Part shown: piece by piece, positions 1 through 9,196 of the stretch
Numbering within the stretch: the first letter of the stretch is position 1
Layout: the number at the start of each line of letters is the position of its first letter
Source of the DNA: an uncultured Porphyromonadaceae bacterium
Lineage (GTDB): Bacteria > Bacteroidota > Bacteroidia > Bacteroidales > Muribaculaceae
Assembly (NCBI GenBank): GCA_900555715.1
Contig: USMC01000004.1
Coordinates: forward strand, 36,181 to 100,180
DNA: 64,000 nt
Direction of reading: 5' to 3'
The notes under the pieces: generated by a model
Seen by the model: only the letters and a program-made list of their open reading frames with translations
Told to the model about the DNA's origin: nothing
The model's database searches: none
Position numbers and translations under genes: made by a program

Positions 1-1
1 A

Positions 2-2662
2 GTCTGGCTTAATGAGTATTTTACAACGAGAGTTAAGGCATGGCCGCAGCCGGTAGCTTCGCTCGAATGTCCTTATGATGAGTGTTTTGATGGAATACCG
101 TTTGACGCATTTATTGTTACTGCTGGTGGCGATCCTGAAGCATGGAATTATTCTTGGAATCTTGATGGAACAACTCTAATGGGTGAGAAGGATCGTAGAT
201 TTCCGACATCCGGTAGCGATACAAATGGTACCAGACACAATCTGACAGCTTATGCTTCAAATAATCCTGAAGGTATTAATGAACCATTCGATTGGTTTAA
301 TACTTATATTTTTACGTCATATCCTGAACCTATTTTTGGAGGGCAGACGGGCGAGTTATCTGCATTCAGTGGTCAGGAATTCACTTTGTGGGGGCAGGCT
401 GAAGGAGGTAAGCCTGGCGCTTGGAGGTTTGAATGGACATGCGACGGTGAACAGATTACTAACGATTCTGAGTGGCTTACCACCAGTCTTTTTAACGATG
501 GCACTCTGCCTGTTGAACATACATTCAGACTGCATGCTACTGCTTTTAACTCAATTTACGGTGTTGGACATGATTATGTATTCCCTGTAATAATATATCC
601 TGAACCAAAAGTTGTTCTGCCCGATGTTGCCACGGAGATAATCAAAAATGAAAGGATTGAGATTCCTCTGAGTGTTTCAGGCGGCGATCCGAACGCGTGG
701 TCCTATATATGGAGGATCGACGGCGCTACACAGCCGGAAACCAGTTCTACTTTTGCTTTCACTCCGACAACCAGGGGTCGATACACTGTGACAGCCGAGG
801 TCATCAACTCCCCCAGTCTGATATACTCGCCGTATAATGAAACGTTTACTTTCAACTTTACGGTTTATGACGAGCCGACACTTGCAGTTGAAGGTAACGG
901 ATCGAACGATGTAATCACATGCGACGGCAGGAATACGCGCATGGCTGTGCGCGGTGTCGGTAGCGGCACGTGGACTTATCAGTGGTATGAGGACGCTGCT
1001 GAAATCGCCGGTGAAACCAACCGTGACATCAATGTCGTTCTTGATAATCCCGGAACTGATCCCATCACAAAAACTTATCGTGTCGTGGCGCACTACAAAG
1101 GCGGTGAGACACCGTATGAACAGGTATTCAACGTCACCATCTATCCGCGGCCGAATGTAGTTCAGGAAAGCAGCGTTGTCAACGTTTATTATGACAGAAA
1201 TGTCTATCTGAATGTGGAGCCTTCGGGCGGTAATCCCGCCGGATGGGATTATACATGGTATATCGACGGCTCAGTTGTATCAAATAGCCAGAAGAACTTA
1301 GAATATTCTGCCGGCATTAATAATAAAAGGACATGCATAGTAGAGGTTTTCGTCCGTAACCGCGGCAATGGCGAAGAATGGTATAAGCAGAAAAAGTTCA
1401 GCTTCACTGTCAACCGATACACGACAGGCAGTGTGAATTTCTCGCAACCTTATGCTGATTATAACGGTTTTATCAGCCAGACGCTTAGCGCAATTCCTGT
1501 TGAAGGTTATCCTGATGGATGGACTTTTGAGTGGACCAAAGACGGAGTATTTGTCGGAACCGGTCAAAATATGCATGTCGAATATGAAAACAATACGGAT
1601 TATGCATATTCGACAGTCTACGAGGTAAGAGCGAAGAACGCTATAGGCGATGATATAGGCTATAATCAGTTACATACATATAAGATTTATGTATGGCCCA
1701 AGATCACCACACCTGATGACATAAGAGTTGTGAAGGGCTCCGACATGCAGGAAGTCGAAGCAATTGTCAGCGGCGACGAGATTGTCGCATCGGTAACGCC
1801 TGCTAAGGGTGGTTACAATTATTATAGTCCGAGCAACAATCGCAATGCCTGGACTTACGACTGGACTGTCAGCGGTTCCTACACCGGCTATGACAACACC
1901 AGCACGGAAATATACACCACCCTTTCGCGTCCATATTCAGAAGAGATGAGCTACGGCGACGTCACGATACGCGCACAAATCAGCAATACCGCCGCTTACC
2001 AGCAGCAGACATGGTTCAGCGAAACCTACGAAAAAATGATTCATGTCTATACTGCTCCTCTGACTCCTCGCCAGCTCGTCCGCAAGGGCGACGGCACTAC
2101 CGGTACGCTTATAGTGCTTGCCGGCGGCGGGTTTAATGACGACAGATTGCGCGAACTCAGCTATGAGTTTGTGTTCGGCTACACCGACCGCAATTCGGGT
2201 CAGATGTACGATATGCCTGCCACCGAAGAGCGGTTCTATCGCTTCGGTCCAAGCGAGCTTAACGATTACAACAAGCGTTTCTATGTCTACGCTCAGTGGA
2301 GATACAACGACGGTTCTGTTGTCAAGAGCGGTCTTCGCTATCTTGACGGCTATTCTGATGACAACTATGGCTTCAACAACTCCATCCTCGGCGGTGGCGG
2401 TCGTGGCGACAACAGTGGTGTAGGCAGCATAGGCGTCGGAGAAATTTCAATCAGCTCGCGCGGCTTCGCAGCAGAGCTCAGCGAACCTGCCGCAGCTTCT
2501 GTCAGCGTCCGCACCACATCGGGACAGCTTGTATTCTCGCGCAGCTATGCAGCCGCTACGTCGTTCGATGAGGCATTCGACCATGATTTCGTACCAGGAA
2601 TCTACATTGTCACCGTTCAGGCAGGCGCAAGTGTTGAAACAAAGAAAATAGTAATCCGATAA
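2..2662 (+). CDS. Large surface protein of Ig/PKD-like repeats with T9SS-type C-terminal tail (5' end outside window)
   Basis: The frame is open from base 2, so the start codon lies left of the window; at least 886 residues are visible. A motif of the form G-G-[DN]-P-x-[AG]-W-x-[YF]-x-W-x-x-D-G recurs about every 90 residues (near bases 129, 405, 680, 1220 and 1505, with weaker copies near 955 and 1840). This suggests a chain of Ig/PKD-like beta-sandwich domains. The last 80 residues fit a type A T9SS sorting domain: a short beta-rich segment ending in GIYIVTVQ, then a basic KKIVIR tail. I infer an exported, possibly surface-attached adhesin or scaffold. The next gene starts 12 bases downstream. 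The first ~700 bases look more A+T-rich than the 3' end. The ligand is unknown. Confidence 0.8.
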   Translation, partial: VWLNEYFTTRVKAWPQPVASLECPYDECFDGIPFDAFIVTAGGDPEAWNYSWNLDGTTLMGEKDRRFPTSGSDTNGTRHNLTAYASNNPEGINEPFDWFNTYIFTSYPEPIFGGQTGELSAFSGQEFTLWGQAEGGKPGAWRFEWTCDGEQITNDSEWLTTSLFNDGTLPVEHTFRLHATAFNSIYGVGHDYVFPVIIYPEPKVVLPDVATEIIKNERIEIPLSVSGGDPNAWSYIWRIDGATQPETSSTFAFTPTTRGRYTVTAEVINSPSLIYSPYNETFTFNFTVYDEPTLAVEGNGSNDVITCDGRNTRMAVRGVGSGTWTYQWYEDAAEIAGETNRDINVVLDNPGTDPITKTYRVVAHYKGGETPYEQVFNVTIYPRPNVVQESSVVNVYYDRNVYLNVEPSGGNPAGWDYTWYIDGSVVSNSQKNLEYSAGINNKRTCIVEVFVRNRGNGEEWYKQKKFSFTVNRYTTGSVNFSQPYADYNGFISQTLSAIPVEGYPDGWTFEWTKDGVFVGTGQNMHVEYENNTDYAYSTVYEVRAKNAIGDDIGYNQLHTYKIYVWPKITTPDDIRVVKGSDMQEVEAIVSGDEIVASVTPAKGGYNYYSPSNNRNAWTYDWTVSGSYTGYDNTSTEIYTTLSRPYSEEMSYGDVTIRAQISNTAAYQQQTWFSETYEKMIHVYTAPLTPRQLVRKGDGTTGTLIVLAGGGFNDDRLRELSYEFVFGYTDRNSGQMYDMPATEERFYRFGPSELNDYNKRFYVYAQWRYNDGSVVKSGLRYLDGYSDDNYGFNNSILGGGGRGDNSGVGSIGVGEISISSRGFAAELSEPAAASVSVRTTSGQLVFSRSYAAATSFDEAFDHDFVPGIYIVTVQAGASVETKKIVIR

Positions 2663-2674
2663 AGCCACGACATA

Positions 2675-4273
2675 ATGAAAAAGATCATAAAAACCATAAT
2701 AGCTCTTATGTCGCTGGCTCCTGTGTTTACAGCCGCGGCAGCAGTTCCCGACAACACGGAGCTCCGTCACGCCAATCTGGCAGCACTGAGTCTCGTGCAG
2801 AGCTATGGCAGCAATGTCACCGTCAGCACCGACGAAAAAGAGGAGCTTTTCCGCAATCTGTTCAAAGATGGCAACACACAGGTCTATAACGACCTTCTCG
2901 GTCTTGCGCCAAGCAGGTCGAAAACCGTCAGCGTCGATGAGTATGTGAAATTGCTCAAGGACGTCAACGGTACTCTGGTCGACATACGCAACATACGCTC
3001 CGGCGCTGTAGAGGACGGCGGCGACTGCTGGCTCATGACAGTGAATTTCGATAAGTCGATGTTCTATGTCCTTCGCTCGCGAGCCATTCTGCGCAGCTCC
3101 GACTACTATGGCGTCGACTACAAGATGACAGCACAGATTGAAGTTGCGAAGGACAGCACGCATACAAGCGTGTTCCGCTCGATCGACGGCAAGATAGACA
3201 GCAAGATGCCTCCGCTGGAACCGGGATTCAGATACCTTGTCCCGTCGGAAAATAAAAAAGACAGGAAACGCGACACTTTAGTGACCGTCAACGGCAAGCC
3301 GCTGCGCTTCAACAAGTCGCATCAGGCTTTCCTTCCCGAAGGAAAACTGAAACTAAGCTATCCTGATCCGGATATGAAGCTGAAGCTCGTCGCCCCCGAT
3401 CCTTCTAATCCGCTGCAGTGCAAGGTGAAGTTCACCCCGCGCCACTGGCGTCTGCGTCCCTACTACGATATGGCTTTAGACGGCGCCTACACCATCGACG
3501 CTCCCGAGGGCTTCGAGACAACGAGCTCCGGAATGGATGCCGGTCTCGACATCGGCTATTGTTTCGGCAGCCGCAAGTTCCGCATGGGCATTTTCTTCGG
3601 TGCCGGTATCTCAACGGGCAAATTCGACATATCCGCCACCGGGCTCAACTATAACTATTCCGCTTATAGCGATGCCGATATGGACGGCGAAGACTATCAG
3701 CGCTACTATGAAATCGAGCGCACCGGAATGTCGGTGAAGACAAATCATATAGCTGTACCGCTTTATTTAGAGTTCGAAATCCGTCCGTCGCGACGCTTCT
3801 CGATCTATCTCCATGCCGGTGCGAAAGGCTATCTCAACATGGGTTCGAAGATTGAAAACGCCGATGCCAGCCTGTACAGCTACGGCATCTATCCGCAGTA
3901 CGACAACCTGCGCATGGACGAAAGCTGGCTCAACGGTTTCGGCGATGCTCAGATGACGATAGCCGACTATCATGGCGACGAAATTTTCAACAGTATTGCT
4001 GCAGATGCTATGGGCGGTCTCGGTCTTCGCCTGTTGCTTTTCGGTCCGCTGTCGCTCGACGTAGGTGCAACGTATATGCATACCATCATCAACCGAATCA
4101 ACGATGATACGAACTATGATGGCTTCCGTCCTGAAGGACAAATATCGCAGTGGATGGCTCCGGTGACATATACCGTTTCCGGCGGACAGGTTTATAGCAA
4201 CCTTCTTACAAATTACTGCAAGATCAAGACGAGCCCGCTGCGTCTGCATATCGGTCTTACATTCAAATTTTAA
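2675..4273 (+). CDS. Outer-membrane beta-barrel protein
   Basis: 532 residues with a clear signal peptide (MKKIIKTIIA start, hydrophobic core, cleavage near AAAA-VP). The first ~250 residues form a soluble region I do not recognise. From about residue 255 the sequence alternates polar and aromatic/hydrophobic residues, has many Gly and Tyr, and ends with LRLHIGLTFKF, a terminal Phe strand typical of outer-membrane barrels. It sits 12 bases after the repeat protein and 32 before the zinc-ribbon gene, as part of the long run of genes to 16897. I infer it is the outer-membrane member of this cluster. Its precise role (channel, anchor or sensor) cannot be read from sequence. Confidence 0.75.
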   Translation: MKKIIKTIIALMSLAPVFTAAAAVPDNTELRHANLAALSLVQSYGSNVTVSTDEKEELFRNLFKDGNTQVYNDLLGLAPSRSKTVSVDEYVKLLKDVNGTLVDIRNIRSGAVEDGGDCWLMTVNFDKSMFYVLRSRAILRSSDYYGVDYKMTAQIEVAKDSTHTSVFRSIDGKIDSKMPPLEPGFRYLVPSENKKDRKRDTLVTVNGKPLRFNKSHQAFLPEGKLKLSYPDPDMKLKLVAPDPSNPLQCKVKFTPRHWRLRPYYDMALDGAYTIDAPEGFETTSSGMDAGLDIGYCFGSRKFRMGIFFGAGISTGKFDISATGLNYNYSAYSDADMDGEDYQRYYEIERTGMSVKTNHIAVPLYLEFEIRPSRRFSIYLHAGAKGYLNMGSKIENADASLYSYGIYPQYDNLRMDESWLNGFGDAQMTIADYHGDEIFNSIAADAMGGLGLRLLLFGPLSLDVGATYMHTIINRINDDTNYDGFRPEGQISQWMAPVTYTVSGGQVYSNLLTNYCKIKTSPLRLHIGLTFKF

Positions 4274-4305
4274 ACTTCGATATAAAATACCAATCATATA
4301 AGAGA

Positions 4306-5190
4306 ATGGAAAAACAGTTCAAATGCCAGGCATGCGGACATGTGTTCACAGCCGATACTAATAAATATGTGACATGCCCCAACTGCGAGTCGGACAATGT
4401 AGCTATCGACAACGGGTCGAAGAAGATAATTCCCATTGTCGGCGGCATTGTCGGCGGTTTAGTTGTGCTCGCCGGCGTGTTCTTCGGCGTCAAATATCTC
4501 AAAGACCGTCCGTCGGAAGATACAGGGTATGACACTCCTGCTATTACGACGCCTACCGTCGAAAATACGACCTCCGAAGAAACAGAAACGGAAGTGCCTA
4601 AGGAAATTATGGAGAATCTGCCGGCTTCTGTCAGCATCAATAACACTCAGCCCGTCTATAACGCCTCAACCGGCAAGTACTCGATTCAGTTGAATGTTAC
4701 TGTAGAAAAAATCGAGGGCTATACTCTGAAAATCGAAGCTCTCAGCTACGAGAACGGATCGCTTGTAGAAAGCAGTGCCGACGGCAAATTCACCAAGCTG
4801 CCTCCTGCTACAAGTGCCGCCAATCCCGACGGTTTCTATGTGTTCAGGGTAGAAGTGCACAAGGATGGCAAAGTTGCCAAGACGGAAGAAAAGCTTATCC
4901 CCGGTTTCCGCAAGGTTGAGAGCAACATCAAGAAAATCACGGCTCTCGAAGTGCAGAATCTCATCAACAGCGGTATAACAGCTGCCGACCTTCAGAAGAA
5001 CAAGGGCTTTGCATCATCTGTTTCGGTGTCCTGCACCAACCCCAAGGACGGCTACGCTCCCAACAACTTCAGCAAGCTGCTTAAAGACCTCCACATGGGA
5101 ACTATAACAGCTGTTCAGGTGAGCAATGTGAACTACAACTCAATGAATCAGATAAACAACATCACCGTCACTGTTACGTGGGCGGATTAA
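4306..5190 (+). CDS. Zinc-ribbon single-pass membrane protein
   Basis: 294 residues. The N-terminus carries a zinc ribbon: C-x-x-C near residues 6-9 (CQACGH) and C-x-x-C near residues 24-27 (CPNC). A single transmembrane helix follows at about residues 43-64, rich in Gly/Val/Ile. The remaining ~230 residues include a Thr/Glu-rich linker and a folded domain that should lie in the periplasm. This order puts the metal site in the cytoplasm and most of the mass outside, so the protein could link the cytoplasmic kinase/phosphatase side of the cluster with the envelope. The topology is inference; the domain after the linker is not one I recognise. Confidence 0.75.
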   Translation: MEKQFKCQACGHVFTADTNKYVTCPNCESDNVAIDNGSKKIIPIVGGIVGGLVVLAGVFFGVKYLKDRPSEDTGYDTPAITTPTVENTTSEETETEVPKEIMENLPASVSINNTQPVYNASTGKYSIQLNVTVEKIEGYTLKIEALSYENGSLVESSADGKFTKLPPATSAANPDGFYVFRVEVHKDGKVAKTEEKLIPGFRKVESNIKKITALEVQNLINSGITAADLQKNKGFASSVSVSCTNPKDGYAPNNFSKLLKDLHMGTITAVQVSNVNYNSMNQINNITVTVTWAD

Positions 5191-5192
5191 CA

Positions 5193-5873
5193 ATGAAGAC
5201 TGCTATGAAAAAATATATTGCAGCCGTCGTGGCGATGCTTATGCTGAGCTTCGCCTCCCAAGCCCGCATATTCAAATTCATCTATATCGTCCACGACAAC
5301 AAGACAGATATCGCTGCGCTGACGCGTTTTCTTGAAGACGAGGTGGGTGACCTCGAATATGAGGAAGAAGATGAAGCTTCCAAAAACCGTACGATTGTCT
5401 ATCTCTCGTCGGACGATAAGCCCATTATAGCTAATATGGACTCAGGCAATGCCGCCAACGCTTCTATGAGCCAGAGCATTATTGAAGAGCTTAATAACCG
5501 TACCTATCATTTTGCCAATACAGATTTTGACAAAACGCAGACAATCGATCTTCTGGCTGCCAACGATTTTATGGATTCGGAAGGCAAGCTCAATGCCGAT
5601 CTTGTGAAGTTTGAATTCTATGTCACTCCCGACACCTGGAATGTGGCCTCGAATTATATAGCTTCGATCTACTATGCCCTCGGCATCGACCGTTTCTATG
5701 ACAAGAATAGCCCGGACTATTCACATTCACTGTCGTTTAAAATCTACTTCCCGTCGCTCGACGACATGCGCGGCTGCAGAGGCAAAGACGACAAGTTCTT
5801 TGGCGAAGAAAATCCTAACAACATTAACACCCTTCTTACAGTTGCCGACTTTGTCGGCACCTATCAAAAATAA
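5193..5873 (+). CDS. Secreted protein of unknown function
   Basis: 226 residues from the ATG two bases after the previous stop. A GTG at 5178 in the same frame would overlap the upstream gene and put extra residues before the signal peptide, so the ATG is preferred. The signal peptide runs to about FASQA. The mature part is acidic, begins with a hydrophobic strand (FKFIYIVHDNKTD) and has alternating strands and helices. A Rossmann- or vWA-like fold is possible but I see no full metal site. It sits between the zinc-ribbon gene and the vWA gene and is probably co-transcribed with them. Confidence 0.7.
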   Translation: MKTAMKKYIAAVVAMLMLSFASQARIFKFIYIVHDNKTDIAALTRFLEDEVGDLEYEEEDEASKNRTIVYLSSDDKPIIANMDSGNAANASMSQSIIEELNNRTYHFANTDFDKTQTIDLLAANDFMDSEGKLNADLVKFEFYVTPDTWNVASNYIASIYYALGIDRFYDKNSPDYSHSLSFKIYFPSLDDMRGCRGKDDKFFGEENPNNINTLLTVADFVGTYQK

Positions 5874-5881
5874 ACCCAATT

Positions 5882-8293
5882 ATGAAGCTTAGAAAGCACA
5901 TATTATCTGTTCTTCTGTTCGGTTTCGGACTTGTGTCCTTTGCCGATACCACTCTGCCGTCGAAGGTAGAGGCATTCATGCCCAACGTGCTGATGCAGCG
6001 CCTTGTGTACGAGAAAGATGCAGACGCGATGGTAAAGCGCGGTGACTGGGGTCAGGCAAATGCCCCTGCAAATAAAAAACACTGGGTCGTATACAGCGAC
6101 CGCGACGGAAACACAACCTACTCATCACCTTCCAAAGGCGCTGCCTACGATAAGCTCGATTTTGCAGAGAAGGTGATCATTGCAAAGATTCAGAACGGTT
6201 TCGCTCTCGTATATTCCGATCCTAAATATCCGACATGGCCCGCCTATAGCGAAAAAGCCAAGACGCGCGGCTGGATTCCTATGGATAAACTGCTTCTGTG
6301 GCAGTCGTGCCCTACCGACGACAAGGGTATCTATCAGAAGGCACTTCTCGCAGCCAATCTTGAGGCTAAATCTACGAATAATCTCGGCAGCAGCTATTCT
6401 AATCCGGAGACAAAGAGTAATCCTCAGCCTATTATGACTACGATGGATTTCTATTATGTAATGAAAAAGGATCCTGCTACCGGACTGAAACTGATTTCCA
6501 ACCAGCTTCTTCTCGATGAGAATGCTAAATCTGAGCTTTATGGCTGGGTGGCAGACAACTCTTTTGTGCCCTGGAACCAGCGTTCCTGCCTTGAGCCTAA
6601 CTGGCGTCCGAGCGATGTCAGCTACTTCAACTCGCCCGACGGAAAGCCGTATCCTGTCTATCCTGATGTGGCGATGAAAGAAGCTCCTGCAACGACATAT
6701 CGTTATGGTGTGGCTAACCCTGCTGATAAGATGAACTCCACGAAATTCCGTATGCTTCCCACACGTGCACGTTTCCCTATTCTGGACCTCACAGAAGCTG
6801 AGAAGAATTATAAGAACGTCTATAAGTGTACCACTTTCGGCGGAGCAGGTCTGAGTGTTATCAACGACGACGACACAAAGAAGGATAAGGCATACGAAAA
6901 GCTGCAGCAGTCCATCGAGAAAATCCGTAACATCAACATCATTTTCGTTATCGACGGTACTCGCTCAATGGAGCGCTATTTCCCCTCGGTGAAAGAAGCT
7001 ATTAAGAGCGGTATACAGTATTTCGACCCGAACCGTTTCAACATGCGTGTCGGGGTGGTAATCTACCGCGACTATGCCGACGGCGAGTTCCTCACCGAAA
7101 GCGTGCCTCTGACAAACGCTAACAATCCGCAGCTTCAGTCGTTTCTCGACACTGCCGGTAAATATGGAGCCAAGAGTTCCTCGAACGACCATACCGCAGA
7201 AGAAGCCCTCTACAAAGGTCTTGAGGTGGCTTCCGATGCTGCCGGAATGGGTTACAACAAAGAGCAGTCGAATGTAATCGTTGTCGTCGGCGACTGCGGT
7301 AATGCTGAAAGCGATACCAAGTGCATTTCTAAGGAAGATATTGTGAAACGTCTCGCCGACAACAATGTGTCTGTGCTGTCGTTCCAGGTCCGCAGCCAGG
7401 CATCTGCTGCATGGGAGCTTTTCAACGATCAGATGTGCGACATTATCAGAGACAACCTTACAGAGCAGTATCGCCGTCTCTACGCCGACATCAATCCTAA
7501 GTTTAAACCGCTTGGCAACGGTTACGATTTCACAAGCAATACAAATTATGAATTTCTTGTAGGTTCCATCCGTTTCCCCGAGAATTTAGGCAGCGAGATG
7601 AGCGCATCGCTTTTAGCAAAGCTCATTGAGGAAAAAATCGGTAAATTCTCCGAAGCAGTCCTCACTCAGATCGAAATGGCTAAGAGCGGTGACCCCAACG
7701 TTGCTCTTGCGATGAGAGGCGACGGCAGTCAGCAGGATATTCAGATCCGCAAGGCATTCGTCATCAGCCGTATCGGCAAGGAAGCCGCCGACGCTCTTGA
7801 AAAGAATGGCGTTACACTCACCTTCACGGGCTATGCTCCCAAAACTGACTCGCAGAACCGCAATCTGTGGCAGCCCGTCGCATTTATGTCGCGTGAGGAA
7901 CTTGAAGAACTTATGGATCGCCTCAAGATTGTCCGAGACAACGCTAATCCCGAAGGTGACCGTAAACCGTATGTCGACGCCATCAAAGCTCTGATACGCG
8001 TTATGGTTCCGGATGTGACGAATAAGGATATGGATGAGATGGGCATCTCAGAGGTCATGCGTCTCGCCGCAGGTCTTAATGAAGCTTCGTCGTCCGTAAC
8101 AGACCATACGCTCACAGAAATTCAGGATGCACGTGTAGTACCCGATGATGCTTACTCAATGATTATAAGCAAGTTCATCGAAAGATACGACAAGCTCGAT
8201 CATGTCGTACTGAAAAACAAGAAATATCCTTATACCTACAAAGACCTCAGCGGTCATACGTTCTACTGGATTCCCGTCGAGGATCTGCCCTAA
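5882..8293 (+). CDS. Secreted von Willebrand factor A (vWA) domain protein
   Basis: 803 residues with a signal peptide (cleavage near SFA-DT). Residues ~25-340 form a region I do not recognise, with SH3-like stretches ending in GWIP and GWVA. The vWA domain runs from about residue 350 to 540. Its metal-site motif is D358-G-T-R-S362, the DxTxS variant of DxSxS, followed by an acidic strand end VVVGDCGN that may hold a further site residue. The C-terminal ~260 residues are helical and unassigned. vWA domains usually bind protein partners through a bound divalent ion. In type VI secretion the kinase PpkA carries a periplasmic vWA domain; here the domain is a separate exported protein encoded near a kinase. 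Confidence 0.85.
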   Translation: MKLRKHILSVLLFGFGLVSFADTTLPSKVEAFMPNVLMQRLVYEKDADAMVKRGDWGQANAPANKKHWVVYSDRDGNTTYSSPSKGAAYDKLDFAEKVIIAKIQNGFALVYSDPKYPTWPAYSEKAKTRGWIPMDKLLLWQSCPTDDKGIYQKALLAANLEAKSTNNLGSSYSNPETKSNPQPIMTTMDFYYVMKKDPATGLKLISNQLLLDENAKSELYGWVADNSFVPWNQRSCLEPNWRPSDVSYFNSPDGKPYPVYPDVAMKEAPATTYRYGVANPADKMNSTKFRMLPTRARFPILDLTEAEKNYKNVYKCTTFGGAGLSVINDDDTKKDKAYEKLQQSIEKIRNINIIFVIDGTRSMERYFPSVKEAIKSGIQYFDPNRFNMRVGVVIYRDYADGEFLTESVPLTNANNPQLQSFLDTAGKYGAKSSSNDHTAEEALYKGLEVASDAAGMGYNKEQSNVIVVVGDCGNAESDTKCISKEDIVKRLADNNVSVLSFQVRSQASAAWELFNDQMCDIIRDNLTEQYRRLYADINPKFKPLGNGYDFTSNTNYEFLVGSIRFPENLGSEMSASLLAKLIEEKIGKFSEAVLTQIEMAKSGDPNVALAMRGDGSQQDIQIRKAFVISRIGKEAADALEKNGVTLTFTGYAPKTDSQNRNLWQPVAFMSREELEELMDRLKIVRDNANPEGDRKPYVDAIKALIRVMVPDVTNKDMDEMGISEVMRLAAGLNEASSSVTDHTLTEIQDARVVPDDAYSMIISKFIERYDKLDHVVLKNKKYPYTYKDLSGHTFYWIPVEDLP

Positions 8294-8309
8294 ATAAATG
8301 GAATAAGAA

Positions 8310-9191
8310 ATGGACCAGCCATTATTATTTGATATCCGGAATCTCCGTTGCTCCTACGATAAGGACTATCGCGAGGGAAAGTCGAAGGTCGTTCTCGAAA
8401 TAGGACACCTCGCCATTCCGCGCGGCAAGAAAATCTTTATCGTCGGTGAGTCGGGCATCGGCAAAAGTACGATTCTTGAGACGCTCGGCATGATGAACAA
8501 CACCATCGTGCCCGGCGATAACACCCGTTTTGTGTTCTACGACGACAAGGGTACCGAAACCGACCTTCCGTCGCTCTGGAAAGCCCGCGGCGAACGCCGT
8601 CTGAGCGATTTCCGCCTGAAGCACTACAGCTTCATCTTCCAGAGCACCAACCTGATGCGCAACTTCACAGCATACGAGAACATAGCCTTCACGCGCATGC
8701 TCCAGGGCTATCCTAAGTTCCAGTGCTTCCAGCGCACGCGTGCCGCGCTTGAGTCGCTTGGTCTCGACCATGTCGACGAGCATCGCATGGCTCAGGAACT
8801 TTCCGGCGGTCAGCAGCAGCGTCTTGCCTTCGCCCGTGCCATCCTGCCCGATTTCTCCGTGCTCTTCGGTGACGAACCCACGGGCAATCTCGACAGCGAG
8901 AACGCGCAGCGTGTGATGCACATCCTTTCCGACAAGCTCGACGAACTCGGCGGTGCATCGGCTATTATCGTGAGCCACGACATGCACCTTGCCGTGACTT
9001 TCGCCGACCTCATAGTGAAAATCCGCAAGGAGATCCGTCCCAAGAAATCCGAGCAGGACGAGGATCTCGCCTACGGCAAGATAGATCCTTCATGCGTCTA
9101 TGTGCCCGCCGGCGCCGACCGCGCCGTATGGACTAACGGCGAAGCATCGTTTCCTGCCGATGAATTTGAAAACTTCTTACGTAAAAAATAG
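8310..9191 (+). CDS. ABC transporter ATP-binding protein, LolD/MacB-like
   Basis: 293 residues. Walker A is GESGIGKST at residues 46-54, the signature is LSGGQQQR, and Walker B is followed by DEPTGNLD, the combination typical of the LolD/MacB/FtsE group that works with FtsX-type permeases. The region between Walker A and the signature is longer than in LolD, and ~50 extra residues follow the His switch (SHDMH). The start at 8310 follows the vWA stop by 16 bases; an ATG at 8298 leads straight to a stop. It pairs with the permease that starts 5 bases downstream. These complexes often pass force or signals across the membrane rather than transport, as proposed for TagST. Confidence 0.92.
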   Translation: MDQPLLFDIRNLRCSYDKDYREGKSKVVLEIGHLAIPRGKKIFIVGESGIGKSTILETLGMMNNTIVPGDNTRFVFYDDKGTETDLPSLWKARGERRLSDFRLKHYSFIFQSTNLMRNFTAYENIAFTRMLQGYPKFQCFQRTRAALESLGLDHVDEHRMAQELSGGQQQRLAFARAILPDFSVLFGDEPTGNLDSENAQRVMHILSDKLDELGGASAIIVSHDMHLAVTFADLIVKIRKEIRPKKSEQDEDLAYGKIDPSCVYVPAGADRAVWTNGEASFPADEFENFLRKK

Positions 9192-9196
9192 AAGAC

